Shown one piece after another: positions 16,403 to 25,725 of a stretch of DNA of 64,000 nt (position 1 is its first letter; each line of letters begins with the position of its first letter). This DNA is from Dyadobacter koreensis (GTDB lineage: Bacteria; Bacteroidota; Bacteroidia; Cytophagales; Spirosomataceae), in contig NZ_FNXY01000006.1 of the NCBI RefSeq assembly GCF_900108855.1, positions 548,698 through 612,697 on the forward strand, in the 5' to 3' direction. A program made the translations under genes and the position numbers. Below the pieces are notes generated by a model. The model had not been told where the DNA came from. It saw only the letters and a program-made list of their open reading frames with translations, and ran no database searches.

Positions 16403-17380
16403 CTATGCTTTTGCAGCCAGTTTTAATTTTTTCAGCGTTTTTTTTAGGCTCTTCATTCCTTGCAGCGGATTGTAGTGATTACTGTTGCTGACATAGTAAC
16501 CTGTTCCGTCATAGACTCTTTTATTTGGATGCGCTTTGCATTCCGGAGAACACGCGCCTTCCATTTCTTCGCCGCACTTATGGCAAACCGGAACGTGCGT
16601 ATTACATTCCGCATTCGCGCAGTTGATCATCCTGTCGCAGGAATCATTACAGATGTAACATCTTGAAATAACGGTGGGATTGACTTGGTTCACATCGACT
16701 GTGATCCTGTTATCAAAAACATAACATTTGCCGTCAAAATCCTCACCACCCTCTTCCAGGCCATACCGAATGATACCGCCGTGAAGCTGATAAACATCAG
16801 TAAATCCTTTTTCAAGAAGGTAAGCACTAGCCTTTTCACACTTGATGCCTCCGGTGCAATACGTTACAATTTTTTTATCTTTTAAATGTTCGATCTCGTG
16901 AACATGATCCGGAAGTTCGCGAAGATTGTGCATATCAAAAGTGATAGCGCCTTTGAATTTGCCAACTTCATGCTCATAATCAGAACGCATATCGACCAAT
17001 ACGACATCAGGATCCTGCATCATTTTTTTCAATTCAGACGGTTCCAGGTGTTTTCCTGTCCGTACGAGCGGATTGACGTTCAGATCAGAGTTTACGATCT
17101 CATCCTTAACACGGACATGTAACTTTTGAAATGCAATTTCATCATGATAATCCACTTTAAACTGCACGTCTTTAAATCTTTCGTCCGACCGCACGTAATT
17201 CATATAAGCTTCACATGCCTCAGGTGTGCCGGAAACTGTTCCATTCAAACCTTCAGGTGCAATGATAATGCGACCCAAAAGATTATTTTCTACACAAAAT
17301 AAATGATGCTCATCGCGATACACTTCGGTGTTTTCGATGGGTGCATAATAATAATAAAGTATTACTTGGAAAGGCTTCAT
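16403..17380 (-). CDS. trhO: tRNA uridine(34) hydroxylase TrhO (rhodanese family, YceA-like)
   Basis: TrhO makes 5-hydroxyuridine at position 34 of tRNA in an oxygen-dependent way. The 325-residue protein has an N-terminal acylphosphatase-like part (IIAPEGLNGTVSGT), a rhodanese domain with DMRSDYEHEVGKFKGA and catalytic-loop cysteine in TYCTGGIKCEKASAYLLEKG, and a C-terminal cysteine-rich segment (CYICNDSCDRMINC...CHKCGEEM) that may bind zinc. All parts match the YceA/TrhO family. A basic lysine-rich tail (LKKTLKKLKL) could help in tRNA binding. Confidence 0.92.
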   Translation of the reverse strand: MKPFQVILYYYYAPIENTEVYRDEHHLFCVENNLLGRIIIAPEGLNGTVSGTPEACEAYMNYVRSDERFKDVQFKVDYHDEIAFQKLHVRVKDEIVNSDLNVNPLVRTGKHLEPSELKKMMQDPDVVLVDMRSDYEHEVGKFKGAITFDMHNLRELPDHVHEIEHLKDKKIVTYCTGGIKCEKASAYLLEKGFTDVYQLHGGIIRYGLEEGGEDFDGKCYVFDNRITVDVNQVNPTVISRCYICNDSCDRMINCANAECNTHVPVCHKCGEEMEGACSPECKAHPNKRVYDGTGYYVSNSNHYNPLQGMKSLKKTLKKLKLAAKA

Positions 17381-17525
17381 TAATCTAATTTTCAGGGACT
17401 AAATAGGAGAGAAGCTGTTTTTACCTCTTTCCCGTTAAATCAAATGCAAATATACGAATATCTGAAGTTTATCGAAAATCTGAAAAACTAACTTTCGTCA
17501 GTCTTAGATTTCTCAGTCAATTACA

Positions 17526-17533
17526 TATTTTTG
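17526..17533 (+). promoter_or_regulatory. Candidate -7 box for the deoxynucleoside kinase gene
   Basis: TATTTTTG followed by CAC matches TAnnTTTG and lies about 55 bp before the kinase start. No well-spaced TTG is seen upstream. Confidence 0.4.
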
Positions 17534-17587
17534 CACATCAACGTTATGCTGCTTACTTATTAATCTACTTCTTAAAAAATTAATTCC

Positions 17588-18202
17588 ATGCATATAGCAA
17601 TTATTGGGAATATCGGCGCCGGCAAGACCACGCTGACGCAAATGCTTGGCCAACATTATGGATGGGAAGTGATGTATGAGGCAGTGGAGGGAAATCCTTA
17701 CCTCGCAGATTTTTATGAGGACATGGAGCGCTGGGCATTTAATTTGCAGATATTTTTTCTAAATAATCGCTTTGCGCAGGTTCAAACGATCCGGTCAACC
17801 ACGTATGCGACGATTATCCAGGACCGAACCATTTATGAAGATGCATTTGTATTCGCCCGCAATCTTTATGACTCGAAGATCATGACCGAGCGGGATTACA
17901 GAAGTTATTTGTTGTTGTTTGAATCAATTATGAAAACGGTATCGCAGCCGGATCTTTTGATTTATCTGAAAGCCGATATCCCTAAACTGGTTTCGCAGAT
18001 CAAAAAGAGGGGACGAGAATTCGAGGCAGACATTTCTGAAGAATACTTGCGAAATCTGAATCACTATTATGAGGATTTTAGCCAAAATTACGACCATGGA
18101 AAATTGATCACCATTGATGTCAACCAAATGGATTTTGCCTCAAACCCCGACGACTTTGACTCAATCGTGAAAACGCTTAATAAAGAATTGTTTTACGTTT
18201 AA
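17588..18202 (+). CDS. Deoxynucleoside kinase
   Basis: A 204-residue kinase of the dNK/dGK/dAK family, which salvages deoxynucleosides using ATP. The P-loop is IAIIGNIGAGKTTLTQML, followed by WEVMYEAVEGNPYL, the DRx-type motif IIQDRTIYEDAFVFARNL, and the lid-region SQIKKRGREFEADISEEYL. Substrate preference among deoxynucleosides is not predictable from this reading. A candidate TAnnTTTG box and a downstream hairpin make it a single-gene transcription unit. Confidence 0.9.
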   Translation: MHIAIIGNIGAGKTTLTQMLGQHYGWEVMYEAVEGNPYLADFYEDMERWAFNLQIFFLNNRFAQVQTIRSTTYATIIQDRTIYEDAFVFARNLYDSKIMTERDYRSYLLLFESIMKTVSQPDLLIYLKADIPKLVSQIKKRGREFEADISEEYLRNLNHYYEDFSQNYDHGKLITIDVNQMDFASNPDDFDSIVKTLNKELFYV

Positions 18203-18215
18203 CTGTAAATAAAAG

Positions 18216-18246
18216 AAACGCCTGCAAGTTTACTTTGCAAGCGTTT
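18216..18246. terminator. Terminator between the kinase gene and the 18.3-kb gene
   Basis: Twelve-base-pair inverted repeat (aaacgcctgcaa / ttgcaagcgttt, one wobble) with T-rich flank, between convergent genes. Confidence 0.7.
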
Positions 18247-18266
18247 TATTTATAATGTTTTTAGGA

Positions 18267-18620
18267 TCAAAAACGGTCTGTGATCGCTAATCCACGCTCA
18301 ACAACAGCAATCAGATCTGTGGAGGTCTTTGCCTGATCAACCGCCGTTTTCATTGCCAGAAACTCAAACTTTTCCTTTTTATCCAATTTCATTTTTAGGA
18401 ATTTCCCAATCGCTTTTGCCAGATAACCTTTCACCTTATCGAGCTGTTTGATATTGGAAGCCGCAAGTTTGCTCAGATCTTTTCCCTCTTCTATATCGAT
18501 CAGGGTTGTCATCTGGATGCTGTGCTCGCCATTTTTCCCTTCTGATGTCACATTTTTAAAAGCACGACGAATGAAGGTCTCGTACGCGTATCCATCGTTA
18601 TAAGCATTTTCATTCGTCAT
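18267..18620 (-). CDS. Conserved hypothetical protein
   Basis: A 117-residue, lysine-rich, probably all-helical soluble protein starting MTNENAYNDGYAYETFIRRAFKN. No motif is recognised. The longer reading frame starts inside the adjacent tRNA-Thr gene, so the ATG at 18620 is used. It lies just downstream of tRNA-Thr on the same strand but is separated from it by a strong terminator, so it needs its own promoter or reads through. Codon usage is like its neighbours and it is probably a real gene. Confidence 0.6.
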   Translation of the reverse strand: MTNENAYNDGYAYETFIRRAFKNVTSEGKNGEHSIQMTTLIDIEEGKDLSKLAASNIKQLDKVKGYLAKAIGKFLKMKLDKKEKFEFLAMKTAVDQAKTSTDLIAVVERGLAITDRF

Positions 18621-18660
18621 TATCTTTTCGATTTGAAATTGTAAAAAAGTGTTAGAAAAC

Positions 18661-18694
18661 AAAAAGGACTTATCAATTCTGATAAGTCCTTTTT
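18661..18694 (-). terminator. Terminator of the first tRNA-Thr gene
   Basis: Perfect 15-bp inverted repeat (aaaaaggacttatca / tgataagtccttttt) with a 4-base loop and T-run, 7 bp after the tRNA 3' end. Confidence 0.85.
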
Positions 18695-18701
18695 GTTTAA
18701 G

Positions 18702-18774
<73 letters not shown>

Positions 18775-18817
18775 GTCTTCTTTTTATGATGCCGTTTGTT
18801 ATTCCGATATCATGGTG

Positions 18818-18847
18818 CAAAAGTAGAAGAATGAGATATATAACGCA
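18818..18847 (-). promoter_or_regulatory. Promoter of tRNA-Thr copy 1 (TTG-N19-TACTTTTG)
   Basis: On the minus strand a -33 TTG (18845-18847) and a -7 TACTTTTG (18818-18825) are 19 bp apart, about 43 bp upstream of the mature tRNA. The -7 region and the following roughly 25 bases recur upstream of copy 2. Confidence 0.65.
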
Positions 18848-19069
18848 AGTTTATGGGAGATTATTTTTTTTATGTCTATGAAATATTTTGGAGTCGATCC
18901 TGGACGTTCCTGGTTTTCAGAGTATTTGGTGTAAAAAAAATGCGATAATAATTCCTAAAAAAATAAATATATGCAATTGAATTGAATATAAGCTCGCTTA
19001 ATTTTAATCTCATCCGGATACCATATCCCGAAATAATTTGCACGGGGAGTTTATGATTTGACGACGGAT

Positions 19070-19477
19070 TTATTTCAAGGCAATGCCTAAATTGCTTAGC
19101 TCGATCTCAAACCTACGCCTGCCCGGCATTTTTTCTATTTTTCCAATCTGATTTCTAAATACAGTGCTATCTTCTTTTACCGCGATCGCCTCGAATAAAC
19201 CGTTCTCTCTAACCTGAAAACTCTGGTCCAGGAACGCGATCTCTGCGCTTGAATAATACGGTATACTTGGAGTCTTTAAAGGATAGTGATAAACAGAATC
19301 GTAAGCGATGTGTTGACCATTTTCAACCGTATAAGCGATTACTTTAATTTCCTGAAATATGGTTTTATCTACATTGGTAAAAACAAAACTTATCATTTCC
19401 GGCTGCTTTTCCGGTTCAAATAAATTACATGAAAAGCAGAATGGTGCGATCAGGATCAGAGCAATTTTCTTATACAT
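19070..19477 (-). CDS. Putative lipoprotein
   Basis: A 135-residue protein with a lipoprotein signal: MYKKIALILIAPFCFSC, with the cysteine at residue 17 as the acylation site in a FCFS-C lipobox. The mature part is beta-rich with no known motif. It lies between the two tRNA-Thr genes on the same strand. No family is recognised. Confidence 0.65.
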   Translation of the reverse strand: MYKKIALILIAPFCFSCNLFEPEKQPEMISFVFTNVDKTIFQEIKVIAYTVENGQHIAYDSVYHYPLKTPSIPYYSSAEIAFLDQSFQVRENGLFEAIAVKEDSTVFRNQIGKIEKMPGRRRFEIELSNLGIALK

Positions 19478-19681
19478 GGCGGGGTATTTGTATTCAGTGA
19501 TTAAAATGTTTAGCTAACAATAATACCTAAAAGTATTTTATTGATACTCTGAAGATATTGATAATAAAATCAAATTGAACATATCGGTTGTAGGTATTAC
19601 TTCAAATACTGAGGGCAAACGCGACGTACAGGTGCGGGGAGTGCACAATCCACCATGCGATCTTAAAAAATCTCAGAAAAC

Positions 19682-19718
19682 AAAAAAGCACCTAACTTTT
19701 AAAGTCAAGTGCTTTTTT
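19682..19718 (-). terminator. Terminator of the second tRNA-Thr gene
   Basis: Inverted repeat aaaaaagcac / gtgctttttt with an inner acttt/aaagt stem, immediately after the tRNA. The stem sequence differs from that of copy 1. Confidence 0.8.
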
Positions 19719-19721
19719 TAG

Positions 19722-19794
<73 letters not shown>

Positions 19795-19838
19795 CTCTTT
19801 TGCATTGCGATAGCGTTTGTTATTCCGTTATCGTGGTG

Positions 19839-19846
19839 CAAAAGTA
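19839..19846 (-). promoter_or_regulatory. -7 box of tRNA-Thr copy 2
   Basis: TACTTTTG followed by CACCA, in a block of about 35 bases closely similar to the copy 1 promoter. The -33 TTG is not conserved here. Confidence 0.5.
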
Positions 19847-19906
19847 GTAGAATATTTAGTACTACATAAACTTTAAGACAATTATTTTTAAAATATTTTT
19901 GTCGAT

Positions 19907-21811
19907 TTATATAGCCTCCTGAATTATAGACAGTTGATGTTTCAACTCTTCCAGCTGCGCCTGAGCGCTGCTGATCTTTCTTTCGAATTCAGCTTTCAGA
20001 CGGTCCGAAGTTTTCGATTTGGCAAAGAATTCGATGTTGTTTTGCCATAGAGAAATGTCGTTTTCAAGCTGCGATACTCTGCGTTTGATGTCGTTTTCTT
20101 TACGGAAAAGTCCACGGCTGCTTTCGCCGTCACGGACAAGTTCCACTTCGCTCTCCAGAACAGCCTGTTCCTTCTCTTTGGAAGATAACTTGCCAATTGC
20201 GCTCACATACGTGTTTACCGCGGCGATATACCGTTTTTGTGTGGCCTGCATATCCTTTTTAGGAACGAAGCCGATTGAACTCCATTCGCTTTTGAAGGCG
20301 CTCAAAAGGTCAAGAGAAGATTCATCCTTATTCGCAGCAGCGATCTCGATACGTTCGATCAGATCAATTTTGCGTTTCAGGTTTTCTTCAAATTCTGCTT
20401 CAACTTCTTTGTTCTTGGCACGTTTCTGATCGAAGTAAGAATCACAGGCTTTTTTGAAACGGTCATAAATCGTATCCTTATATTTTTCAGGAACCTGACC
20501 AATCGCTTTCCATTTTTTTTGAAGTTCGATAATTTTCTGCGTGTTCGATGCATTGTCTTCCCCTGTTGCCAGGATTGCTTCCGCGTCTGAACAAAGCTGG
20601 TTTTTCAGTTCCAGATTCTGCTCGCGTTTAGATTCCAGCTGTCGGAAAAATTCTCCTTTGTTATGGAAAAACGTTTTCAGTGTAGCCCAGAATTTCTTGC
20701 TCAACTCTTTTCCTTCCTCTCTCGGCATTATGCCTTTCAATGCAACCCACTGATCCTGGAACGCCATAACCTCTTTGGTTTTTGCATTCCATTCTTTTAT
20801 ACTGCCAGAGTTATAGGTAGTAAAAGGAACGATCGCTTCGTAAATTTTAAGCTTCTGATCATAATTTTCCTGCATGGACTTCTTTTGCTCGGCAAACTGA
20901 CCGCGCTGTGCATCATACAAGTGATCCAAAGCAACTTTAAAACGCTGCCAAAGTTTTTCCTGCTCCTCTTTTGGCGCAGGACCAAGGTGTTTATATTCTT
21001 CAAAGACATGGTTTGCTTCAGCAAGAATTTCGCGCGTCATAGGACGGGATTCAAGGGATTTTACCAGCTCTTCAACTTTCTCACACAGCTCTGCCTTCAA
21101 ATCGGCATTACGGCGGCGATCCAGTTCTTTTAACTCAAAATAGATATTACGATTGCTGAAATAGCGGTCAATTAAGGCATTGTATGTAGCCCAAAGCGTA
21201 CCGTTATGAGGCGAGGCGATATTGCCGGCGGATTTCCATTCCTCCTGGATTTTCTTAAACTCCTCCCAGCTCGTTTTCATTCCGGAAGCGTCCGTTTCAC
21301 GCGTTCCTTCATCTTCCAAAAGAGTGCGAAGCCGTTGTAGAAGAGATGTTTTAACAGTGAAATTCTTCTCTTTTTCTTTTTCTACACTTTGATAATAAGT
21401 ATTTTTGAGCCCTCGGATTTCTCTGCTGAGGGCATCAATTTTTTGCGTTTCCGCGTCGTATTTAAATTCAAATCCATCTTCACTTCCCGAATCCGCAACG
21501 AAAGCTTTCAAAGCTGCTTCGCGGTCGGTTTGCTTGATATGATCCAGAACAGGACGGATTTCACGAGCCAAAGCTTCTGCTTTTTTCAATAATGTTGGTT
21601 TGACACCTTCACTATTGATTAGTGATAATTCGTTCTCTAATAAGTTAACGAGTTGTTCCTTAGATAATTGGCTATAATCTACATCTGGCGCTTCTTCTTC
21701 CAGTTCTTCCGTCAACTCATTGTTAAGATCAATTTCAAGGGTATCAATCGTTTTTTGTGTCAGGTCTTCCTGCGCATTGCTTTCGACCCCTTCTTGTTGT
21801 TCTTGTGCCAT
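19907..21811 (-). CDS. DUF349 domain-containing protein
   Basis: A 634-residue acidic/basic, coiled-coil-rich protein with several DUF349 repeats, recognisable by recurring W-(K/R) helical segments such as EFKKIQEEWKSAG, LQKKWKAIGQVPEKYKDTIYDRFKKACDSYF (in parts) and FKSEWSSIGFVPKKDM. DUF349 repeats form long helical rods; function is not established. The N-terminus is a low-complexity acidic stretch (TEELEEEAPDVDYSQLS). The start MAQEQQEGVES is chosen over an ATG 51 bp upstream because it gives a typical hydrophilic N-terminus. Monocistronic, divergent from pdxH. Confidence 0.87.
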   Translation of the reverse strand: MAQEQQEGVESNAQEDLTQKTIDTLEIDLNNELTEELEEEAPDVDYSQLSKEQLVNLLENELSLINSEGVKPTLLKKAEALAREIRPVLDHIKQTDREAALKAFVADSGSEDGFEFKYDAETQKIDALSREIRGLKNTYYQSVEKEKEKNFTVKTSLLQRLRTLLEDEGTRETDASGMKTSWEEFKKIQEEWKSAGNIASPHNGTLWATYNALIDRYFSNRNIYFELKELDRRRNADLKAELCEKVEELVKSLESRPMTREILAEANHVFEEYKHLGPAPKEEQEKLWQRFKVALDHLYDAQRGQFAEQKKSMQENYDQKLKIYEAIVPFTTYNSGSIKEWNAKTKEVMAFQDQWVALKGIMPREEGKELSKKFWATLKTFFHNKGEFFRQLESKREQNLELKNQLCSDAEAILATGEDNASNTQKIIELQKKWKAIGQVPEKYKDTIYDRFKKACDSYFDQKRAKNKEVEAEFEENLKRKIDLIERIEIAAANKDESSLDLLSAFKSEWSSIGFVPKKDMQATQKRYIAAVNTYVSAIGKLSSKEKEQAVLESEVELVRDGESSRGLFRKENDIKRRVSQLENDISLWQNNIEFFAKSKTSDRLKAEFERKISSAQAQLEELKHQLSIIQEAI

Positions 21812-21916
21812 CGTGATTAATGTTTCGTAAGTACGTCCTGTTATAGAATACAAATCTAACAATCTTTCCTATGAATTGGCTAATTTTGAGCCCGTAACAT
21901 TGATATATTACAGACA

Positions 21917-22558
21917 ATGAATCACAAAATAGCAAATATCAGGTGCGAGTATAGTCTTAAAGGGCTGCACGAGTCGGATCTGGATAAAAATCCTTTGAAT
22001 CAGTTCAATAAATGGTTCGATGAAGTGCTCAAATCAGAACTTTCAGAGCCCAATGCCATGCTGCTGAGTACCGTTTCCAACGGACGCCCGACAGGAAGAA
22101 TTGTACTTCTTAAGGGAGTCGATGAAACCGGTTTTTCTTTTTATACTAATTACGAAAGCAAGAAAGGAAAAGAGATCGAAGAAAATCCCCAGGTTGCGAT
22201 TACTTTTTTCTGGAAAGAGCTTGAACGTCAGGTAAGAATAGAGGGAAAAATTGAGAAAACATCAGCGGAAGAGTCAGATGATTATTTCGCAATTCGTCCT
22301 CGCGGAAGTCAGATCGGGGCCTGGGTATCCCATCAAAGTGAGAAGATTGAAAACAGGGAATTTTTAGAGCAGAAGCAGAAGGATTTCGAAGCAAAATTTG
22401 AAGGTCAAACGGTCTCACGTCCACCACATTGGGGAGGTTATCGCATTATTCCGCATTATGCAGAATTTTGGCAGGGCAGGCCTAGCCGGCTACATGACCG
22501 GTTAGCCTATACATTATCAGAAGGTAATGTTTGGAAAATCGAAAGGCTTTCACCGTAA
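21917..22558 (+). CDS. pdxH: Pyridoxamine 5'-phosphate oxidase
   Basis: PdxH oxidises pyridoxamine/pyridoxine phosphate to pyridoxal phosphate using FMN. The 213-residue protein has RIVLLKGVDETGFSFYTNYESKKG, EENPQVAITFFWKELERQVRIEG, FAIRPRGSQIGAWVSHQS and the C-terminal RPPHWGGYRIIPHYAEFWQG...RLHDR, which together bind FMN and substrate. It is a single-gene unit, with a strong bidirectional terminator after it. Confidence 0.96.
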   Translation: MNHKIANIRCEYSLKGLHESDLDKNPLNQFNKWFDEVLKSELSEPNAMLLSTVSNGRPTGRIVLLKGVDETGFSFYTNYESKKGKEIEENPQVAITFFWKELERQVRIEGKIEKTSAEESDDYFAIRPRGSQIGAWVSHQSEKIENREFLEQKQKDFEAKFEGQTVSRPPHWGGYRIIPHYAEFWQGRPSRLHDRLAYTLSEGNVWKIERLSP

Positions 22559-22574
22559 ACAGCGTCTGTCGGAA

Positions 22575-22620
22575 ATAAAACAGGCCGCGTCAAGGTTATC
22601 CTGACGAGGCCTGTTTTATT
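22575..22620. terminator. Bidirectional terminator between pdxH and gltA
   Basis: Long hairpin ataaaacaggcc...ggcctgttttat with an inner cgtcaagg/cctgacg stem, between convergent stop codons. Confidence 0.85.
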
Positions 22621-22634
22621 ATATTTTTTGCTAA

Positions 22635-23918
22635 TTATCTTTCGCTGATAGCAACATAATCACGACGCGGAGCACCAACATAAACCTGGCGCGGACGGCC
22701 GATAGGTTCCTTATTAGCACGCATTTCTTTCCACTGAGCAATCCAGCCCGGAAGACGTCCAATAGCAAACATTACTGTAAACATATTTGTTGGAATACCC
22801 AATGCACGGTAGATAATTCCTGAGTAAAAATCTACGTTTGGATACAATTTACGCGAAACGAAATAAGGATCTTCCAAAGCCGCTTTTTCCAGTTTTTGAG
22901 CGATTTCAAGAACCGGGTCATTAATGCCAAGTTTATTTAGAACGTCGTCAGCTGCTTTTTTAATGATCTTCGCACGAGGGTCAAAGTTTTTGTAAACACG
23001 GTGACCAAAACCAAATAAACGGAAGCCACTTGATTTGTCTTTCGCCATATCTACATATTTCTGAACATCTCCGCCATCATTTTTGATCGCTTCAAGCATT
23101 TCTATAACTTCCTGATTTGCTCCGCCATGAAGTGGTCCCCAAAGCGCGCTGATTCCAGAAGAAATCGAAGAATAAATATTAGCCTGAGACGAACCAACCA
23201 ATCTTACTGTTGATGTAGAACAGTTTTGTTCGTGATCAGCGTGAAGAATAAGCAATTTATTCAAAGCCGCCGAAACAACAGGATCAACCTTATATTCCGC
23301 TACCGGCAAAGAGAACATCATGCTCAGAAAGTTTGAACAGTAATCCAGACTATTTTTTGGATAATTTACCGGATGCCCCTGAGATTTTTTGTAAGACCAG
23401 GTGGCGATAGTCGGCAATTTCGAAAGCAAACGAATAATGTGAAGTTCCGTCGTTTCAGGACTGTCAAGATCAAGTGTTTCAGGATAGAATGCACTCATAG
23501 CGCTCACCAGCGACGACAAAACACCCATTGGATGCGCATTTACCGGAAAGCCTTCAAATATTTTGCGCATATCCTCATTAACAAGTGTATGCGTTGTGAT
23601 CTCGTGTTCAAAAGCTGAAAATTGTTCCTGAGTCGGCAACTCACCATATATAAGCAGATAAGCAACTTCCAAAAATGAAGATTTTTCTGCAAGCTCCTCA
23701 ATTGAATAACCACGATAGTTCAAAACACCTTCTTCGCCATCCAAGAATGTTATCGCACTTTTTGTAGCCCCTGTATTTTTGTAGCCCGCGTCAATGGTTA
23801 TATATCCTGTTTGATCACGCAATTTGGCAATATCAATGGCTTTTTCTTTTTCACTACCTTCTATTATTGGAAACTGGTAATTTTTACCTTCAATGATTAA
23901 TTCAGCTATTTCTGACAT
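22635..23918 (-). CDS. gltA: Citrate synthase
   Basis: Type II hexameric-type citrate synthase, 427 residues, condensing oxaloacetate and acetyl-CoA. Seen are GYKNTGATKSAITFLDGEEG, the active-site histidines in ILHADHEQNCSTS and WGPLHGGANQEV, and FGHRVYKNFDPRA with the catalytic Asp further on in YPNVDFYSG. The C-terminus IGRPRQVYVG is typical. It is transcribed alone. Confidence 0.97.
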   Translation of the reverse strand: MSEIAELIIEGKNYQFPIIEGSEKEKAIDIAKLRDQTGYITIDAGYKNTGATKSAITFLDGEEGVLNYRGYSIEELAEKSSFLEVAYLLIYGELPTQEQFSAFEHEITTHTLVNEDMRKIFEGFPVNAHPMGVLSSLVSAMSAFYPETLDLDSPETTELHIIRLLSKLPTIATWSYKKSQGHPVNYPKNSLDYCSNFLSMMFSLPVAEYKVDPVVSAALNKLLILHADHEQNCSTSTVRLVGSSQANIYSSISSGISALWGPLHGGANQEVIEMLEAIKNDGGDVQKYVDMAKDKSSGFRLFGFGHRVYKNFDPRAKIIKKAADDVLNKLGINDPVLEIAQKLEKAALEDPYFVSRKLYPNVDFYSGIIYRALGIPTNMFTVMFAIGRLPGWIAQWKEMRANKEPIGRPRQVYVGAPRRDYVAISER

Positions 23919-24244
23919 ATAAATTAAGAATAAAATTAAAAGGTTAGTTTACTATATATATGTTGATGACGGTTGATTAGTCCAAAGACCCTTCATACCT
24001 CTGATATACTGTGACGATATGTTAAATTAAAAATAATTTTAAAATCGTGGCTAACCGTCGTAAAACCCGAGTCGCAATATCTTAAAAAACCGCGTACTTT
24101 CTATTATTATCGATGTTTAATTTGTGTGAATTCAAGAAAGCAATAACAAAATTTAATAATTTAAAGTAAAAATTAGAATATTCTATTGTCTCTTTTCAAT
24201 ATTTCTATTTGGAAGCAAAAAACACAGAAAATTGCGTTTGCAGA
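23919..24244. other. AT-rich intergenic region
   Basis: The 326-bp gap upstream of gltA is AT-rich. I see no coding frame, hairpin or exact TAnnTTTG promoter; it presumably contains the gltA promoter. Confidence 0.4.
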
Positions 24245-24700
24245 TCAGGAAGCCATTTTTTTGCTGTCTTCAGACGTAGCTAGTTCCGTTTTTTTTCTCA
24301 AATGCAGTTGTGTCTTAACTAAATACCTTCCAAAAAGTCCGATCAAAATGATCGGGAGCAGATGCGCGCCATAGATAAATGCTTTTCCCGTGATCCGGTA
24401 ACTGAATGAAGAGAATGTTACAAAGACATAACCGAACCAAAAAACGCTGATCGATAATAACACGCCATAAGACAACGTCGCTTTTTTATAACCTGTAAAA
24501 CGATACAAAAGCTCTGCGATAAGTAATGATATTCCGACTACCAACAGAACAGTTACCAATGCTTTTGGGAAAGTTTTGATGTAGGAATGTTTGTAAACCA
24601 ATATGCCTATTTTGCCGATCAGGTTGGGATGTGCAAGCAGGTATGCATCGGTGACACTTAAAACTAACAAAAGCAAGACGGTGCTTAATTTGATATTCAT
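24245..24700 (-). CDS. Hypothetical membrane protein
   Basis: A 151-residue protein with about four hydrophobic segments (LSTVLLLLVLSVTDAYLL, ALVTVLLVVGISLLIAELL, YGVLLSISVFWFGYVFV, LLPIILIGLFGRYLV) and a hydrophilic lysine-rich tail. No family is recognised. It follows miaA on the same strand after 50 bp and may be co-transcribed. Confidence 0.6.
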   Translation of the reverse strand: MNIKLSTVLLLLVLSVTDAYLLAHPNLIGKIGILVYKHSYIKTFPKALVTVLLVVGISLLIAELLYRFTGYKKATLSYGVLLSISVFWFGYVFVTFSSFSYRITGKAFIYGAHLLPIILIGLFGRYLVKTQLHLRKKTELATSEDSKKMAS

Positions 24701-24750
24701 AACGGTAAATAATATAATTTCGAGAAGCCCTTTGGCGGCTACTCAGTTAA

Positions 24751-25701
24751 TTAGTTTTGGTTGGTTCGTGAAAATAAATTATATGCCTGGATAATCTGCT
24801 GAATATTTTCCTCTTCTGTGTTCGATAGTTCAAGCCAGTTAATTATTATCCCGTCTTTTTCCATTTTGCGGAAAAAGGTCATTTGCCTTTTTGAAAAACG
24901 ATGAATTTCTGTTTCAAGCTTTTTTGCCATTTGCTCATATGTCAAAACGCCGGTCAGGTATTCAGTAATGTATTTATATTCAAGCCCGTAATAAATGAGT
25001 TGTTCCGGCTCTAAACCAGATTCTAAAAGCGCTTCTACTTCCTGGATCATCCCATTATTTAATCTATAACTTAGCCTGCGACTGATACGTTCACGACGAA
25101 TTTCTGATGAAGGGTTCAGGCCAAAAATAATAGGAGCATGTTGATGTGGAGGTACATCGGATATCTGCTTCTCAGTTTCAGGATGCTTCGTCAGATAGGT
25201 AGAAATTTCAATGGCGCGGATCAGCCTTTTTCTGGTCGAAGTATCTGCCAGATCCAGATACGAAGTCTCGAGTTGAATAAAATCCAATCTCAGTTCATCG
25301 TTTGTTTTAGCTTCCAGCGATGCCCGTAGTTTTTCATCCACGGGAATCTCGGTATACTGCTGGCTTTTTAACAAAGCATAAAAATAAAATCCTGTACCGC
25401 CGCAGGCAATCGGCACCTGTCCCTGATCGACTATTTTACAATATGCGTTCTGGAAATCCTGCTTAAACCGACTGACATTATATTTTTCCCCGGCGTCCAC
25501 AATATCGATCAGATGATAGGGGACTGCTTTGCCATCCAGCTGATATTCGTCCAGATCTTTTCCTGTACCGATATCCATTTTTCGGTAAATCTGCCTGGAA
25601 TCAACACTTAATATTGCTCCATTGATTTTTGCGGCAACACGAGCCGCTAAACGGGTTTTCCCTGAGGCAGTCGGACCTAAAATGACAATTAATGGATTCA
25701 A
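24751..25701 (-). CDS. miaA: tRNA dimethylallyltransferase
   Basis: MiaA transfers a dimethylallyl group to A37 of tRNAs that read codons starting with U. The 316-residue protein has the P-loop LGPTASGKTRLA, the catalytic-region SVDSRQIYRKMDIGTGKD, IPIACGGTGFYFYALL (near VPIACGGTG), and RRERISRRL and FSKRQMTFFRKM in the C-terminal half. The gene starts about 25 bp after the unknown 25.7-kb gene on the same strand. Confidence 0.95.
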   Translation of the reverse strand: MNPLIVILGPTASGKTRLAARVAAKINGAILSVDSRQIYRKMDIGTGKDLDEYQLDGKAVPYHLIDIVDAGEKYNVSRFKQDFQNAYCKIVDQGQVPIACGGTGFYFYALLKSQQYTEIPVDEKLRASLEAKTNDELRLDFIQLETSYLDLADTSTRKRLIRAIEISTYLTKHPETEKQISDVPPHQHAPIIFGLNPSSEIRRERISRRLSYRLNNGMIQEVEALLESGLEPEQLIYYGLEYKYITEYLTGVLTYEQMAKKLETEIHRFSKRQMTFFRKMEKDGIIINWLELSNTEEENIQQIIQAYNLFSRTNQN

Positions 25702-25725
25702 TTTAAAATAAAAAAGCAGTAAGGA